From Loripinus fragilis (Eukaryota; Mollusca; Bivalvia; Lucinida; Lucinidae), in contig OZ026524.1 of the NCBI GenBank assembly GCA_964019695.1, forward strand, positions 64,363,066 through 64,427,065: a stretch of 64,000 bases of DNA, in the 5' to 3' direction. The notes below the pieces were generated by a model. That model was not told the DNA's origin. It saw nothing but the letters and a program-made list of their open reading frames with translations, and did no database searches. Positions 31,743 through 41,790 of the stretch are shown here, one piece after another; the stretch's first letter is position 1; each line of letters opens with the position of its first letter. A program made the translations under genes and the position numbers.

Positions 31743-32190
31743 AAGATAGATCACCAACAGCAAGATATAAAGATGAAATCAGAAAGGAGCGTGAGAGAGA
31801 GCTGCGAGATCCACGAGCTCTACGAGATCCCAGGGAACTGTCGAGAGAAGGACGTGAACTAAGAGAAGGTCGCGACCCAAGAGAGGGTTGTGACATCAGG
31901 GAGAGGGATCCCCGAGAATTGAGAGAGGCTAGAGATCCCAGGGATCCATCTAGAGGTCGGGAAGGTGAACGGTTGGAGTTTGATAAAGATCGGGAGCGTG
32001 AGAGAGAGTATGAGCGCAGAGCTAGAGAAGCCAGAGAGCCTCATGCTAGTGAAGCCAGAGGGCGACCCCCAGCTCCTCCAGGGTCTTTCAGGGAGCCACC
32101 CCCTGGGAGAGGGGAATATGAAAGGGCTGGAGAGGTGCCACCTAGGGAACCTGGACAAGAGAGATACCCCCCTGAATTCAGAGATGACAG
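31743..32190 (+). CDS. ZC3H13: ZC3H13-like, window exon 7: RD/RE repeats
   Basis: Acceptor AAATTAATTTCAG, donor GACAG|GTTAGT. It reads EDRSPTARYKDEIRKERERE, then RDPRALRDPRELSREGRELR, EGRDPREGCDIRERDPREL, REARDPRDPSRGREGERL, then a DREREREYERRAREAREP stretch and a Pro/Gly-rich tail. The RDxR/RELR repeats closely resemble the RDTRDRRELRDSRD region of vertebrate ZC3H13. Alternating Arg and Asp/Glu side chains suggest a charged single helix or a disordered polyampholyte. Phase in 1, out 2. Confidence 0.92.
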
Positions 32191-32329
32191 GTTAGTACTA
32201 GTCTCTGTAGAGTTTCTTGGGTTGGGCAGGTTGGGGGAACCATTTAGCATGATAAGAAACCACACAATTGTCACAGGGTAAAGATTCTGGTATTACCAGG
32301 GATCTCAACGACAGATGAGTTTGTGTTAT

Positions 32330-32670
32330 TTATTTACAACAGTAAAAGAAGGGTGTCCTACAATGCAAAACAAACAATGAAACAGTACAGACAACACAGA
32401 CAGACAAACGAACAAACATGGACAAGGGAATACATTGCACCCCTATGCAATACATATTTACATCACAGACAGACAAACAATCGGACACGGACAGCAAAAT
32501 ATACTGCAACTGGCTTGCAGTACAATATTGTGTATACATACACAATTCAGTCGGTACACGACATGTCTATTTTTAGACATGGGTATTTGCAGTGATAAAA
32601 TCATGTACATAGAGATTAAAATATAAAACTACATCTTTTGCATTTAGCTTACATCATATGCGTGAGTCAA
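32330..32670. other. Intron sequence, ACAGACA-rich
   Basis: Short ACAGACAGACAAAC-like runs around 32395 and 32465, otherwise no recognisable feature. The open frames here have no domain or splice support. Confidence 0.4.
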
Positions 32671-32681
32671 CTTTACTAATT

Positions 32682-33139
32682 CAGGGCTCACCCTGCCATT
32701 AGCCATTGTAGCCATTTGCTGCTAAAAATGTAGAGTGGCTACAAATATAAGTCATTGGCTAAAAGTACACTCTAGGTCACACCAGGTTCAAAAATTACAT
32801 ATTTGCCAAAAAGTGTATTTTGATCAGCTGATTTTCCAACGTTGCTTTTATTGTTTATTGTGCCATATTTTACTTTTTGGATGCTGGATTTTTTCAATAC
32901 CATCAAGTACAGTTAGGATCCGGGATCTGGCCCGACATTTTGTCGGGCCTGATCTGGGTCCAAACTGTTTGCAAAGGTCATCAGCAGATGACAAAAGTTG
33001 CCACTAGCTGGCAAAGAGTTAAATACAGAACAGCTTCTTGATACCATTTTCTGGCTAAAACATTGGCTATTTGGCTCCAACTTTTTCCATTTTGGCTAAA
33101 GTGTTGGCTACAACAAATTCTGAGCCAGGGTAAGCCCTG
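32682..33139. mobile_element. CAGGG-type MITE with CTAATT target duplication
   Basis: The left end CAGGGCTCACCCTGCC and the complement of the right end CAGGGCTTACCCTGGC match. CTAATT lies on both sides (32676-32681 and 33140-33145). TTGGCTA-type motifs repeat inside on both arms. A hairpin (GGATCTGGCCCGAC/GTCGGGCCTGATC) at 32918-33020 belongs to the family also seen at 51418. CAGGG/CCCTG ends are hAT-like, but a 6-bp duplication is shorter than the usual 8. Confidence 0.78.
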
Positions 33140-33376
33140 CTAATTCCTCCATATGCAATATCCCTAAAGAATCAAACGATGGCCATGCCTTCAAGAAGAG
33201 GAACAAACCGAAAGCAACAAGATTAAACTACATGTACTTTGTGTAATACGTCATACCGAAATATTATGTGTTCTACATCACAGGAAGTAAACAGAATGAT
33301 TCTCATTGTATTCATTTGTTTAGTATTAAAAAAGCGTGTTTTGACCATATATTGTCTAAAATTCCCTTTGATTTAG

Positions 33377-33603
33377 GCGTGGTGAGAGATATGGTCCAGA
33401 AAGAGACCCACACTACCCACCACCCCCTCCAGGTTACGAAGAGAGAGGCTATAGCAGAGACCGGTACCCAAAGCCAGGGGAGAGAGATTCCTATGGGAGA
33501 CCAGAGAGGCCACCAGACAGGGAACCAATGGAGAGGAGAGATCCTGGGGACAGATACGACAGATATGGTGATCCCCGAGGAAGAGGAGAGCCGAGGTTTG
33601 AAG
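33377..33603 (+). CDS. ZC3H13: ZC3H13-like, window exon 8: Arg/Tyr/Pro-rich
   Basis: Acceptor TTTGATTTAG, donor GAAG|GTAAT. With the carried-over AG it reads RRGERYGPERDPHYPPPPPG, YEERGYSRDRYPKPGERDS, YGRPERPPDREPMERRDPGD, RYDRYGDPRGRGEPRFE. Tyr in an Arg/Asp background and RGRG near the end suggest an RNA-binding, phase-separating low-complexity stretch. A longer open frame at 33268-33651 is in the wrong phase and has no such composition. Confidence 0.88.
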
Positions 33604-33863
33604 GTAATCGTTTTTACCGTACTCTTTGAATACCCGTTCAAAGCCATGTGATATTATATACTTATTGCTAAAGTGTAAAACTGTTAAGCACTCATATTCA
33701 GTCATGGCTTGAACAGCTGAAAAGAACTTGAATATAGATATAGAGGAAATGCCCTTGAAAATTAAATCTGTCTTATCATATGCTGTTGCTTCTGTGAGTG
33801 ATATGTCATGTAATAAAATCAATAAACTATTAGTGGTTTGTATATTTAGTAACGTTACATCAG

Positions 33864-34440
33864 GTTTCCGACAAAACAATGTTCAAACCAGTCTCCTGAG
33901 CTACATAGACTAGCTAGAAAATTAAAAAAAGAATGTTTGTAGCAAGTTTAGATATGATATTTTCCAGTATTTAAAGAGAATAGCAAAGGCACTGGCCAGA
34001 CTGTGCAGAACCACAGGTTGTTCTGCACCTTTGTTGCTCACAAACACCAAAGACAGCCAGGGGACAAAAATTTCACTTGCCCACTTGTAATTACGAGTGA
34101 AATCTAGAAAGGACGAGTGCTTTGGGGAGAATTAATCGACTGTGAGGGTGAAAAATTTGAGGGTGAAACTAGCATTTTCTTAGTATTGACTGTGAAATCT
34201 TGTTGTCAGTATATGGGATGCAGTTATGAAACTGACTGGGTAAATATCATTTAAGCAGTGATATAAAGAACTTTATAAGTCATATTACATATTACTCTCT
34301 TATGTTCTTTATTGCATACACTTTTAAAGGACAAGTGCATGCCTTTGCAGGATGATTGAAAATTGTAAGTCACTCGTCCTGCAGGACAAGTACAATATTG
34401 AAATATTTTTGTCCCCTCGTTGAGGCCCATATGATGTTTT
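33864..34440. mobile_element. GAGAAAACCTGTCTT MITE, copy 3, carrying a CAGGGGACAAAA MITE
   Basis: The host element is recognised by CAAACCAGTCTCCTGAGCTA, CACTGGCCAGACTGTGCAGA and the end TTGAGGCCCATATG. It is interrupted at about 34058 inside its AAGACAGG end motif by a CAGGGGACAAAA...TTTTTGTCCCCT element (34058-34418), a minus-orientation relative of 3916-4176 and 39487-40093. Confidence 0.72.
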
Positions 34441-34476
34441 GTATTCATTAGTAAGATATTCCCGTTGTTTTTTCAG

Positions 34477-34590
34477 GAGCTACACTGGGCCCAAGACCCC
34501 CCTATGATTATAGGGATCCTAACTGGGACAGGGGAAGGGGCAGAGGTGGACCACATTCAAGACCTTGGGGCAGAGGAGGGCCTCCAGACA
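34477..34590 (+). CDS. ZC3H13: ZC3H13-like, window exon 9: Gly/Arg/Pro-rich
   Basis: Acceptor GTTGTTTTTTCAG, donor GACA|GTAAG. It reads GATLGPRPPYDYRDPNWDRG, RGRGGPHSRPWGRGGPPD. The RGRGG and WGRGG motifs are RGG-like and may bind RNA. Entered with one carried base, left with one. Confidence 0.85.
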
Positions 34591-34965
34591 GTAAGTAGTC
34601 AGATACAGTGGAAATCAATGGTTTAATCAGGCCTCATACTTTTCAGGCTTCTACAAGATTTTAGGTTTTCACATCTTGAATTTTATTATGATTTCAGGCC
34701 TTGATTTTTAATTTTCAGTGTTTATATTGCTTAAAAAAGGGCTATTTTCAGGCTTGGTAAAGCTTTATCAGTATGTGGCCTGTTAAATATAGGTCCACAG
34801 TGATTAGCTGTCTGTATTTGATAAGTATTTATTAATATCAAAGCTATTTTTGATTTATCACAACAATTTTTAGAATCATACACAAATTTCGTTTTAATTA
34901 AAATGGGTGACAACCAAAGAAAACCTGATTTTGTTGCATGCAACCAATATCCATGCAAAATGATT
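34591..34965. other. Intron sequence with no recognised feature
   Basis: AT-rich sequence containing TTTCAGGC motifs. No gene or repeat boundary seen. Confidence 0.4.
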
Positions 34966-34967
34966 TT

Positions 34968-35205
34968 TCATAAAAGAAAACATGTCTTTGGGGTTTTGAC
35001 AAAGTAAGATTCAAACGAGCTTGCTCAGCTACAGAGACTGGCTAGAAATTGAAATTTTTATCATAGCAATTATGGATATGATACTTAACAATAAGTGAAA
35101 ATAACAAAGGTGCTGATCAGACTGCGAGGAAGCACAGGCTGGTCTGGACCTTTTTTGTTCACAAGCCCCCAAAGACAGGTTTTCTTGTGTCAAGGCCCAT
35201 ATGTG
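34968..35205. mobile_element. GAGAAAACCTGTCTT MITE, copy 4
   Basis: The left end AAAAGAAAACATGTCTTTGG is inverted relative to AAGACAGGTTTTCTTGTGTC. The inner TGATCAGACTGCGAGGAAGC and ACAGGCTGGTCTGGACC match 11573. Confidence 0.7.
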
Positions 35206-35285
35206 AGTCAAAAAAGAACCTAAAATTTAGGATTTATTTTGAACACTCAGCACAGGGAAGTGAGAGGCACAGGGACACAGATTTA

Positions 35286-35460
35286 GAAAAAAATAGAGCG
35301 TAAAAATTGTTAATATTTTCTTACCCATCAATTTATTCATACGTTTTGGGTGCTCAAAAGAACCGTCTCATTGAGAGGGTTCTTTTGAGTACCTACAACA
35401 TATGTTTTGGTTGAGAAATAAGAAAATTGATTTTCTGTTACGCACTCTTAACCAGAGGAC
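35286..35460 (-). mobile_element. Hairpin MITE copy 7 (family H)
   Basis: Reverse orientation. Hairpin GAACCGTCTCA/TGAGAGGGTTC with one mismatch. It has GTTTTGGTTGAGAAATAAG and GCACTCTTAACCAGAGGAC at the end. Confidence 0.82.
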
Positions 35461-35546
35461 TTAAAACTTGCTATTGAGGGAAAACCTGGTATATGATTGG
35501 GTCTGGCTAAATGCAGTGTTTATTGCATGATATTTTGTATCTGTAG

Positions 35547-35682
35547 GAAGGTATGACGAAAGGTCAAGTCGAAGGTCAGAATTTGAGAATCGACGGGATG
35601 AGTTTTACATCCCTGAAAGAAGGGATTGGCCGAATAGACGAGAAGGAGAAGAAAGGAGGGAAGACAGAAAAGATCAGCCAAG
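35547..35682 (+). CDS. ZC3H13: ZC3H13-like, window exon 10: Arg-rich
   Basis: Acceptor TTTGTATCTGTAG, donor CCAAG|GTAGG. It reads RRYDERSSRRSEFENRRDEF, YIPERRDWPNRREGEERR, EDRKDQPR. The composition is Arg/Glu/Asp with aromatic residues. It continues the RE-rich low complexity. Phase 2 at the end. Confidence 0.86.
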
Positions 35683-35991
35683 GTAGGATTATAATTAGCA
35701 GGGTTTGCCCTAAGCAATGAGTTTTAAGAGTCCCTGTGAAGTAAAAGATCAGACAAGGTATGATTATGATTAGCACGGTTTGCCCTTTGCAATGAGTATT
35801 AAGAGTCTCTGCGACTGTTCCCATGTCTCTGAATCTAGGGTCCCAAAGTGTAAATCAAGGGTCCTTTCAAAACAGTGCTTTTTAGTTATCACAATGATTG
35901 GCCGGACTGTCATATACAAGACTGAATAAGAAAAAATCAAATTGCCTCTATTTTTCATGAAAACTGTGAGAAGCTTTTGCACTATGCCATG

Positions 35992-36352
35992 TTCATTATC
36001 ATAATATCATAATCGGATTTTTGATTAAGGTGCAGGTGCAGGGCCATCATCCAGATCAATGTGCTCCCTTCAAGGCAACTGGCAAATGCACACATAGCAG
36101 ATCTCATACCTGATCTCCAGGTGCTCCTTTCTTGAGGGTCAACTGTCGTGAGCTTCCACTCATGGCAGTCTTTCTCCATCAATTTCTTCCATGTTAGCTT
36201 GGCCTCCCTGCCCCCCGGCCTGCCATCAATCTGTAAATCACATGCTGTTCTGACTGCACCACTAGAACACTCCACATCTAGAACACTCCACATGCCCAAA
36301 CTGCAAAGCATTCTCTCTCAAAATGAGGTCGTGGTCCTCAAGCTCACGCTTT
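35992..36352 (-). pseudogene. RTE LINE 3' fragment
   Basis: The minus strand reads SGAVRTACDLQIDGRPGGRE, then KLTWKKLMEKDCHEWKLTTV, then frame-shifted 3' sequence ending at a CATAATCGGATTTTT terminus. This is the C-terminal block and 3' end of the element at 14183-17672. It is 5'-truncated and in the opposite orientation to the host gene. Confidence 0.85.
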
Positions 36353-36563
36353 GTTTATCAGCCTTTTCATATATTAGCACACAAAAGTTCAGTCAAAAAT
36401 GCTTTGCGCATAAGGTCCCTGATTTAAAATACAATTTAATTTGAGTTGAGATTTGAATATATTTTGGGGGTCCAAGACAGGGATTTGGGAGTCTAGGGCT
36501 CAATATAGAGAGTCAGAGAAAACCATGATTAGGATGACTTGGTAAGCATAAGGCCAGTTAAGC

Positions 36564-36776
36564 AAAAAAAAATTCAACGTAAAATTGTGATTATTTTCTT
36601 AAATATCAGTTTAAACATGTGTTTTGGGTGCTCAAAAGAACTGTCTCATTGAGACAGTTCTTTTGAGTACCCACAACGTCTCATTGAGACGGTTCTTTTG
36701 AGTACCCACAACATATGTTTTGGTTGAGAAATAAGAAAAATAATTTTCAGCTACGCACTTTTATCTGGGGGCCTGC
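36564..36776 (-). mobile_element. Hairpin MITE copy 8 (family H), duplicated hairpin arm, compensatory change
   Basis: The hairpin GAACTGTCTCA/TGAGACAGTTC is perfect although both arms differ from the family consensus. A second right arm GTCTCATTGAGACGGTTC with consensus bases follows 20 bp later, so part of the core is duplicated. Confidence 0.85.
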
Positions 36777-36837
36777 GTAAGGGCAAGGAAAAGATATAAA
36801 GGTACAATGTAGTTAAACTGACAATATCTAACAAGCC

Positions 36838-37018
36838 CCAAGATAATAGTATGTAAATTGATTTTTTTCTTACTTCTCAACCAAAACAAATATTGTGGGT
36901 ATTCAAAAGAACCCTCTCAATGAGACGGTTCTTTTGAGCTCCCAAAACATATACTTAAAATGATGGGTAAGAAAATAATGACAATTTAACTCTCAAAAAG
37001 TTTCCTTACCTGGATCTA
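36838..37018 (+). mobile_element. Hairpin MITE copy 9 (family H)
   Basis: Forward copy. Hairpin GAACCCTCTCA/TGAGACGGTTC with one mismatch, then GATGGGTAAGAAAATAATGA. Confidence 0.82.
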
Positions 37019-37096
37019 TGCTGACAGGTAAATCTAGGTCAAGCAAATGCTGTACATAAGCCAGTTTGTTTGATTTCAGGCTAAGCACAGGCTTGA

Positions 37097-38445
37097 ATAT
37101 TGAGGGCTTCCTTGAAAAGTCCTTGAAAATTAAATGTGTCTCCAAAAGTATTGGAAAATCACTCTAAGGTCCTGAAAAGTCCTTGAATTTAACTGTTTTT
37201 ATAGGACCTATCTAACACTGTTAATGGAGACCTAAATCGGTATAAAATTGTTGTGCCTTTATTTGAAGCATATGCTGCACCAAATAAAGGCACTAAAATT
37301 CTATACCTATTTTCATTTACTAATTTCTCTATTACAGTCTACTCTCGATACCTCGAATTTCAAGGGACTGGGCAAAATATGTCAAGTTATCAGTAGTTCG
37401 AGGTAACCAAATCATGACGTATACCTACCATTTTGGGGCGAAATAATTCACGTTCAACTCGTCCATAGATCGTTTTACAGAGCTATTTCATTAATAAACT
37501 ACGGGATGAATTGACCCAAGAATCAATTGACATTTGAAATTGAAACATTAGAATTTCTCAGGTACCGCTACAGTCCTGACATTATGACTTTTTTTTCACT
37601 TTCTAAGACAAAATAAAATAAACATAGCGTTTTAAGTCGGCAACTGGTCCCGCATTCGCAGGTTTTACCCTTCCGTAAGTCGTCATATTTTAAGCCCCAA
37701 CAGTGTACATGCACGTTTTAATTTTCGTCGGCTTGATGTGCATATGCCTTCCTAATCTAAATTTGTCATGACATGACCAATGTCCGAAAATAGCATTAAA
37801 TGCACAAGTCTGTTTTCAAAATAAAAAAAAAATGGCCTGAGAAACAATTAAATTATACTTTGGCCTTATTTAAAACGAGCAGTCATCGGACAGAGATTGC
37901 TCAAATATGACACATTAGCTCATGTAGCGGCTTTGAAGTTGTACCACAATCGGCGACCGCGGTCAATCATGTAATTATACATATACAACACACTCATTTA
38001 CAACTGCAAGTGTCACACACGTGGACCAAGGTGGTTTTAATGGAGATAATTAACGTTGAAAGTGGTGGATTAATTGGATAAAGGTAATTTTTTATGGAAT
38101 GGAATCGAGTTAGGCGTTGTAAAATACACTAAAATTGATCAGCGGGACCAGTTTTTCGTAAGGAGTTATCAGTTTTATTGACTTAGCCGTTGTCGAGATA
38201 AACATTGTGGAATTGCAATAATAAATAGGGGAAAATACCGGGACTGGGCCGTCAGGTCGAGATAAGTGATAGTATTGAGTTATGCATAGTTGAGTTAACG
38301 AGAGTCGACTGTATCTAGTCTAGCATTTCTGAAGTAAGATTTTAAAATGTGAATCAGTATAGTTTTGTGAACTTCTAGTCCTTGAAAATCATGGGAGAGT
38401 CTTTAAGAAGTCCTTGAAAAATGCTTGAATTTTACACATACTTAC
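37097..38445. mobile_element. CTTGAAAAGT-family MITE carrying a pogo-like element
   Basis: The left part has AGGGCTTCCTTGAAAAGTCC and the palindrome-type GCATATGCTGCACCAAATAA. The right part from about 38314 has TCTAGCATTTCTGAAGTAAG and AAGTCCTTGAAAAATGCTTG. The family's intact copy is 59343-59758. The two parts are separated by the pogo-like element at 37335-38311. Confidence 0.75.
37335..38311. mobile_element. pogo/Tigger-like element, non-coding, TA-flanked
   Basis: The left end CAGTCTACTCTCGATACCTC and the complement of the right end CAGTCGACTCTCGTTAACTC match, and both are flanked by TA (37333-37334 and 38312-38313). CAGTnnACTCTCG with TCGAA-type motifs is the known form of pogo/Tigger ends. 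The interior (about 0.98 kb) has no transposase frame. It inserted inside the CTTGAAAAGT-family MITE. Confidence 0.85.
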
Positions 38446-39080
38446 CTGTATTTAAATTTTTGGCAGTCTTTAAGCATAAAATCACTGCTATCTAGTGGGG
38501 GAGATGCCTAAATTTTGGATTGGGCCTTCATTTTGAATTCAGAATGAGGCTCTGCTATAAATAATGATTTACGGTTTTCCCAAAATCGATTTGCTGGGTA
38601 AAAATGGTGTTTGCCTCGAGGATTCACTCTAAAAACATTTAAATAACTTAATAAAGTTAATTCTGAAGCCAATATTATCACAATTAAATGTTTTGTCTGT
38701 TAAAAAATGTGTTCACAGGCATGTTCAGCGATTTTCAATAGGCACATGTAAAATAATCTTGTTCTAGAGCGTCAAGTAAAGACTTTTCAAAAGCAAAGAA
38801 GTTTAATAGTCAAAGACTCCATCACTGCTAAGTCTGCTTCTTTCTTTCTTTTTTCAACTGATCGTCAATCACTTAGTGTAAACTGAAAATGTTTGAGATT
38901 AAAGTTAACTGATACTTTTAGCTAACTTCTTTGAGTTTTAACATCGCAAAAAAAAAAAAAATTATCGGTTGCGAAACTAAACCTTCTGGGACTCAGTTAA
39001 ATTTAGATGGGACTCAACTATTGTAGATGCCCTGGGTCCCAGGGATGCAATAGAAATCAAGCCTAAATCTAGCGCTGATT
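38446..39080. other. Intron sequence with no recognised feature
   Basis: AT-rich. I see no gene or clear repeat end before the acceptor of window exon 11. Confidence 0.4.
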
Positions 39081-39101
39081 TATGTGTTATTTCCTTTACA
39101 G

Positions 39102-39275
39102 AGCTGAGGACAAGGACAGACCAGAAGAGAAGAAGGAAGAAGAGAAGACAGATCAAGAAAATAGAGAGAGAAAAGTAGAAGCTGATGAGAAAGACAGAAG
39201 GAAGGAAGAACCAGACAGACAGAAGGAGGAAGATAGAGAGAAGAAAGAAACAGATGAGAGCAGAGACAGATCAAG
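39102..39275 (+). CDS. ZC3H13: ZC3H13-like, window exon 11: KE/ER-rich helix
   Basis: Acceptor TTTCCTTTACAG, donor TCAAG|GTAAG. It reads RAEDKDRPEEKKEEEKTDQE, NRERKVEADEKDRRKEEPD, RQKEEDREKKETDESRDRSR. Nearly every residue is charged. It corresponds to the long RE/KE tract of ZC3H13, which is much longer in vertebrates. It probably forms a single alpha-helix or a coiled stretch. Phase 2 in and out. Confidence 0.88.
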
Positions 39276-39486
39276 GTAAGGTCAAATAAAAAGGGCACAT
39301 CACTTTAGAACTCTAGACTGGCTCCAGTCCTTAAAACAATTTTTCATCAATGTGTCATATCATATACTGGCACATCACTTCAGAACTCCTGACTGCGTAA
39401 TTGAAAATTATTTCTCTTACTTTTCAACGAAAACAATGTTGTGGGAGAACTGTCTCAATGAGACGTTTTTTTTGTGCACCCAAAAC

Positions 39487-40093
39487 CAGGGGACAAAATT
39501 ATTTCAATATATTGCACTTGTCTTGCAAGAAGAGTGACTTACAGTTTTCACTCATCCTTCAAACACATGCACTTGTCCTTTTAAAGTGTATGCAATAGAG
39601 AACATAAGGGAGTAATATGTAATATGACTTATAAAAAACCTTATATCACTGCTAAAATGATATTTACCCAGTCAGTTTCATAACTGCATCCCATATAATG
39701 AAAACAGTCAATACTCAGAAAATGCAGGGAGCGCAGTGGCTCAGTGGTAGAGTGCTTGACTCGTGACCGAAGGGTAGCGGGTTCGAGCCTCATCGGCGTC
39801 ACTGTGTTGTGGTCCTTGAGCAAGACACATTTATCCTAGCTTAGTACTGGTTAAACCCAGGAAGAACCGTCCCGCATAACTGAAAGATTGTTGAGTGGAC
39901 GTAAAGAATCAAATAAAACAAAAAACAAAAAACTCAGAAAATGCTAGTTTCACCCTCAGATTTTTCACCCTCACCCTCGAGTAATTCTTCCCAAAGCACT
40001 CGTCCTATAGGATGAGTGCTTTGGGAAGAATTATTTGTCTTTTCTAGATTTCACTTGTAATTACGAGCAGAGGAGTGGAATTTTTGTCCCCTG
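39487..40093 (+). mobile_element. CAGGGGACAAAA MITE with AAAAC target duplication
   Basis: The ends are CAGGGGACAAAATT and TTTTTGTCCCCTG. The 5-bp AAAAC lies on both sides (39482-39486 and 40094-40098). ACTCGTCC/GGACGAGT-type inner motifs are shared with 3916 and 34058. A SINE (39726-39931) sits inside it. Confidence 0.85.
39726..39931 (+). mobile_element. SINE family B, full length
   Basis: Head AGGGAGCGCAGTGGCTCAG, box B GGGTTCGAGCCTC, 3' end TGGACGTAAAGAATCAAAT and an A-rich tail. The 13-bp duplication ACTCAGAAAATGC lies at 39713-39725 and 39932-39944. It is the youngest of three nested insertions here. Confidence 0.92.
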
Positions 40094-40199
40094 AAAACAC
40101 ATGTCAAAACTGATGGATAAAGATATAACAATTTTATGCTAAAAATATTGCTAATCTTGACCTAGCAATGTTTTTGGTAAGATAATTGCGACAATTTTA

Positions 40200-40665
40200 C
40201 GCTCAAAAAGTTTCCTTATCTATTGTTGAACTTATCACATATGAACACACGCCTACTTTAAATACCCATGCTAGTGTTCTCTATTTTGAGGCTTCTTCTA
40301 CATACATACTTTGTGTATGTGAGCAGCGACGGCTCTGGTATAAGTACTCACAGACTCGCTTGAGCCTTTCTTGCTTAAGATTGTGATAAGTACCAAAATC
40401 TCAAGTGCTGGCTCAAATTATGTTAGTTACATGCGGAAGATATGAGGTATACTTTGACTTTTCGCTTACTGTAAAGGGGGCACCTCATGAATGCGTAATT
40501 AGGACTGGTCAATGTTAGACATAGGTAAAAGCTGAAAAGGAGGCGTGGTTTTATTCGAAAGTAACAGTATCATATTGCACCATTACCTCAGTCTTTATTT
40601 AGTCCTTAAAACGCCAGCAAGAAGACTGCATCTGAAAATGTCTATTTAACCTAAGCATAGAGCCA
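40200..40665. other. Intron sequence with no recognised feature
   Basis: A short open frame at 40186-40386 has no recognisable motif. No RNA gene is seen. Confidence 0.35.
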
Positions 40666-40669
40666 AAAC

Positions 40670-40905
40670 ATTGTGGACCCAGACCAGACTGCTCTGCTCC
40701 TACAGGAGCAGTCTGATCTGGGTCCACACTATTTAAGAAATAGATCAGCTCCAGCAGTGAATTGTTGAGTAATTATTTACTGTTTGGAGGTCAGTTGTAA
40801 AGAAGATCAAATCACGAGCGCGCAGCATGAGTGATTATCTTCGTACAACTGACCGACAGTGAATTATTACTCAACAATTCACGCACTAGAGCTGATCTAT
40901 TTTTG
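40670..40905. repeat. Two adjacent hairpins (MITE-like palindromes)
   Basis: TGGACCCAGACCAGACTGCT faces AGCAGTCTGATCTGGGTCCA at 40675-40727. It is followed by a longer palindrome in which AATAGATCAGCTC and GTGAATTGTTGAGTAAT face ATTACTCAACAATTCAC and GAGCTGATCTATTTT (40738-40903), with GTCAGTTGT/ACAACTGAC further in. Confidence 0.75.
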
Positions 40906-41099
40906 TTTCTAACACACAATAAACGACGAAAACACATTCGAAGTTTTCAGCTTCTTCCAACTTTCCGCCATTGCACTGAAGAACTCCAGCCAATACTTAG
41001 AATACGTCGCATATGTTTACATGTAATTGTAACGTCTTTCAAGGGTAAAAATGATGTTACACTGTCTAACGCCATGAATGACGTCATTTTCCAGTGACG

Positions 41100-41636
41100 T
41101 CAGCTATCACACACTTTAGCTGTGAATTAATGTCCGATATATCACAGTTTGTTACCGTTGGCTCTATAGGGGAGGTGTGTTAGAATTATCTATAAGGCTT
41201 CAAATAGTTTAGTGGACAAAAAAAAAAAAACATATAGTTTGTGATAATGCGCTTTAAGGGCTAATAAATGTGAGTTCAGTGTGTATATTATTAGGATTTT
41301 CATGAAATGCACGCACATTTGCGCAGCTCAAAAAGCTTATTACCTCTTTACCAAATTATAAATAAAACCTGATTTCCCTTCCTTAGCTGATGAATAGCCG
41401 AACCACGCCAAGATATGAATATTAAAGTTGCCGCCTTTACAGTTAGCGAAAAGTCTATTAATAGAAATTTTTATGTTCCCCAAAGGGAGAGCATATAAGT
41501 TTTTTTCTTTGTCTACCCCCATACTTGTAGATATGACATAAAGGTGTTCAACTTGTATTTGAGAACTTTCTTATTATGATCAGGGTCTGAGTTGCAGGGT
41601 AACAACACATTATATTCTGTAAAGTGTGTGTGTTGT
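41100..41636. other. Intron sequence with no recognised feature
   Basis: Mixed AT-rich sequence. Nothing supports a gene. Confidence 0.35.
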
Positions 41637-41790
41637 TGCTTTACATCCCAAATTTCCTGTCATGTCGGGACAATTTCCTGTCTTCCTGGGTTACACCGGT
41701 ACTAAGCAGAGGATAAAGTGTCTTGCTCAAGGACACAACCCAGTGCCTCTTGTGAGTCTCAAACCAGAGACCCTTCGATCTCAAGTTTAA
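41637..41790 (-). mobile_element. Old SINE family B relative
   Basis: TTCCTGGGTTACACCGGTAC, TGTCTTGCTCAAGGACACAA and CAAACCAGAGACCCTTCGAT follow the order of a minus-strand family B SINE, but with many changes. The head is degraded. Confidence 0.6.

Larger units (their letters stand above)
39380..40165 (+). mobile_element. Hairpin MITE copy 10 (family H), split by a nested element
   Basis: The left half with GAGAACTGTCTCAATGAGAC and the right half AACACATGTCAAAACTGATG are separated by the CAGGGGACAAAA MITE at 39487-40093. Confidence 0.75.

Noticed and set aside
33268..33651. 127-codon + frame overlapping exon 8
   Set aside because: The frame is out of phase with exons 7 and 9. The other frame has the Arg/Tyr/Pro composition of the gene and joins cleanly.
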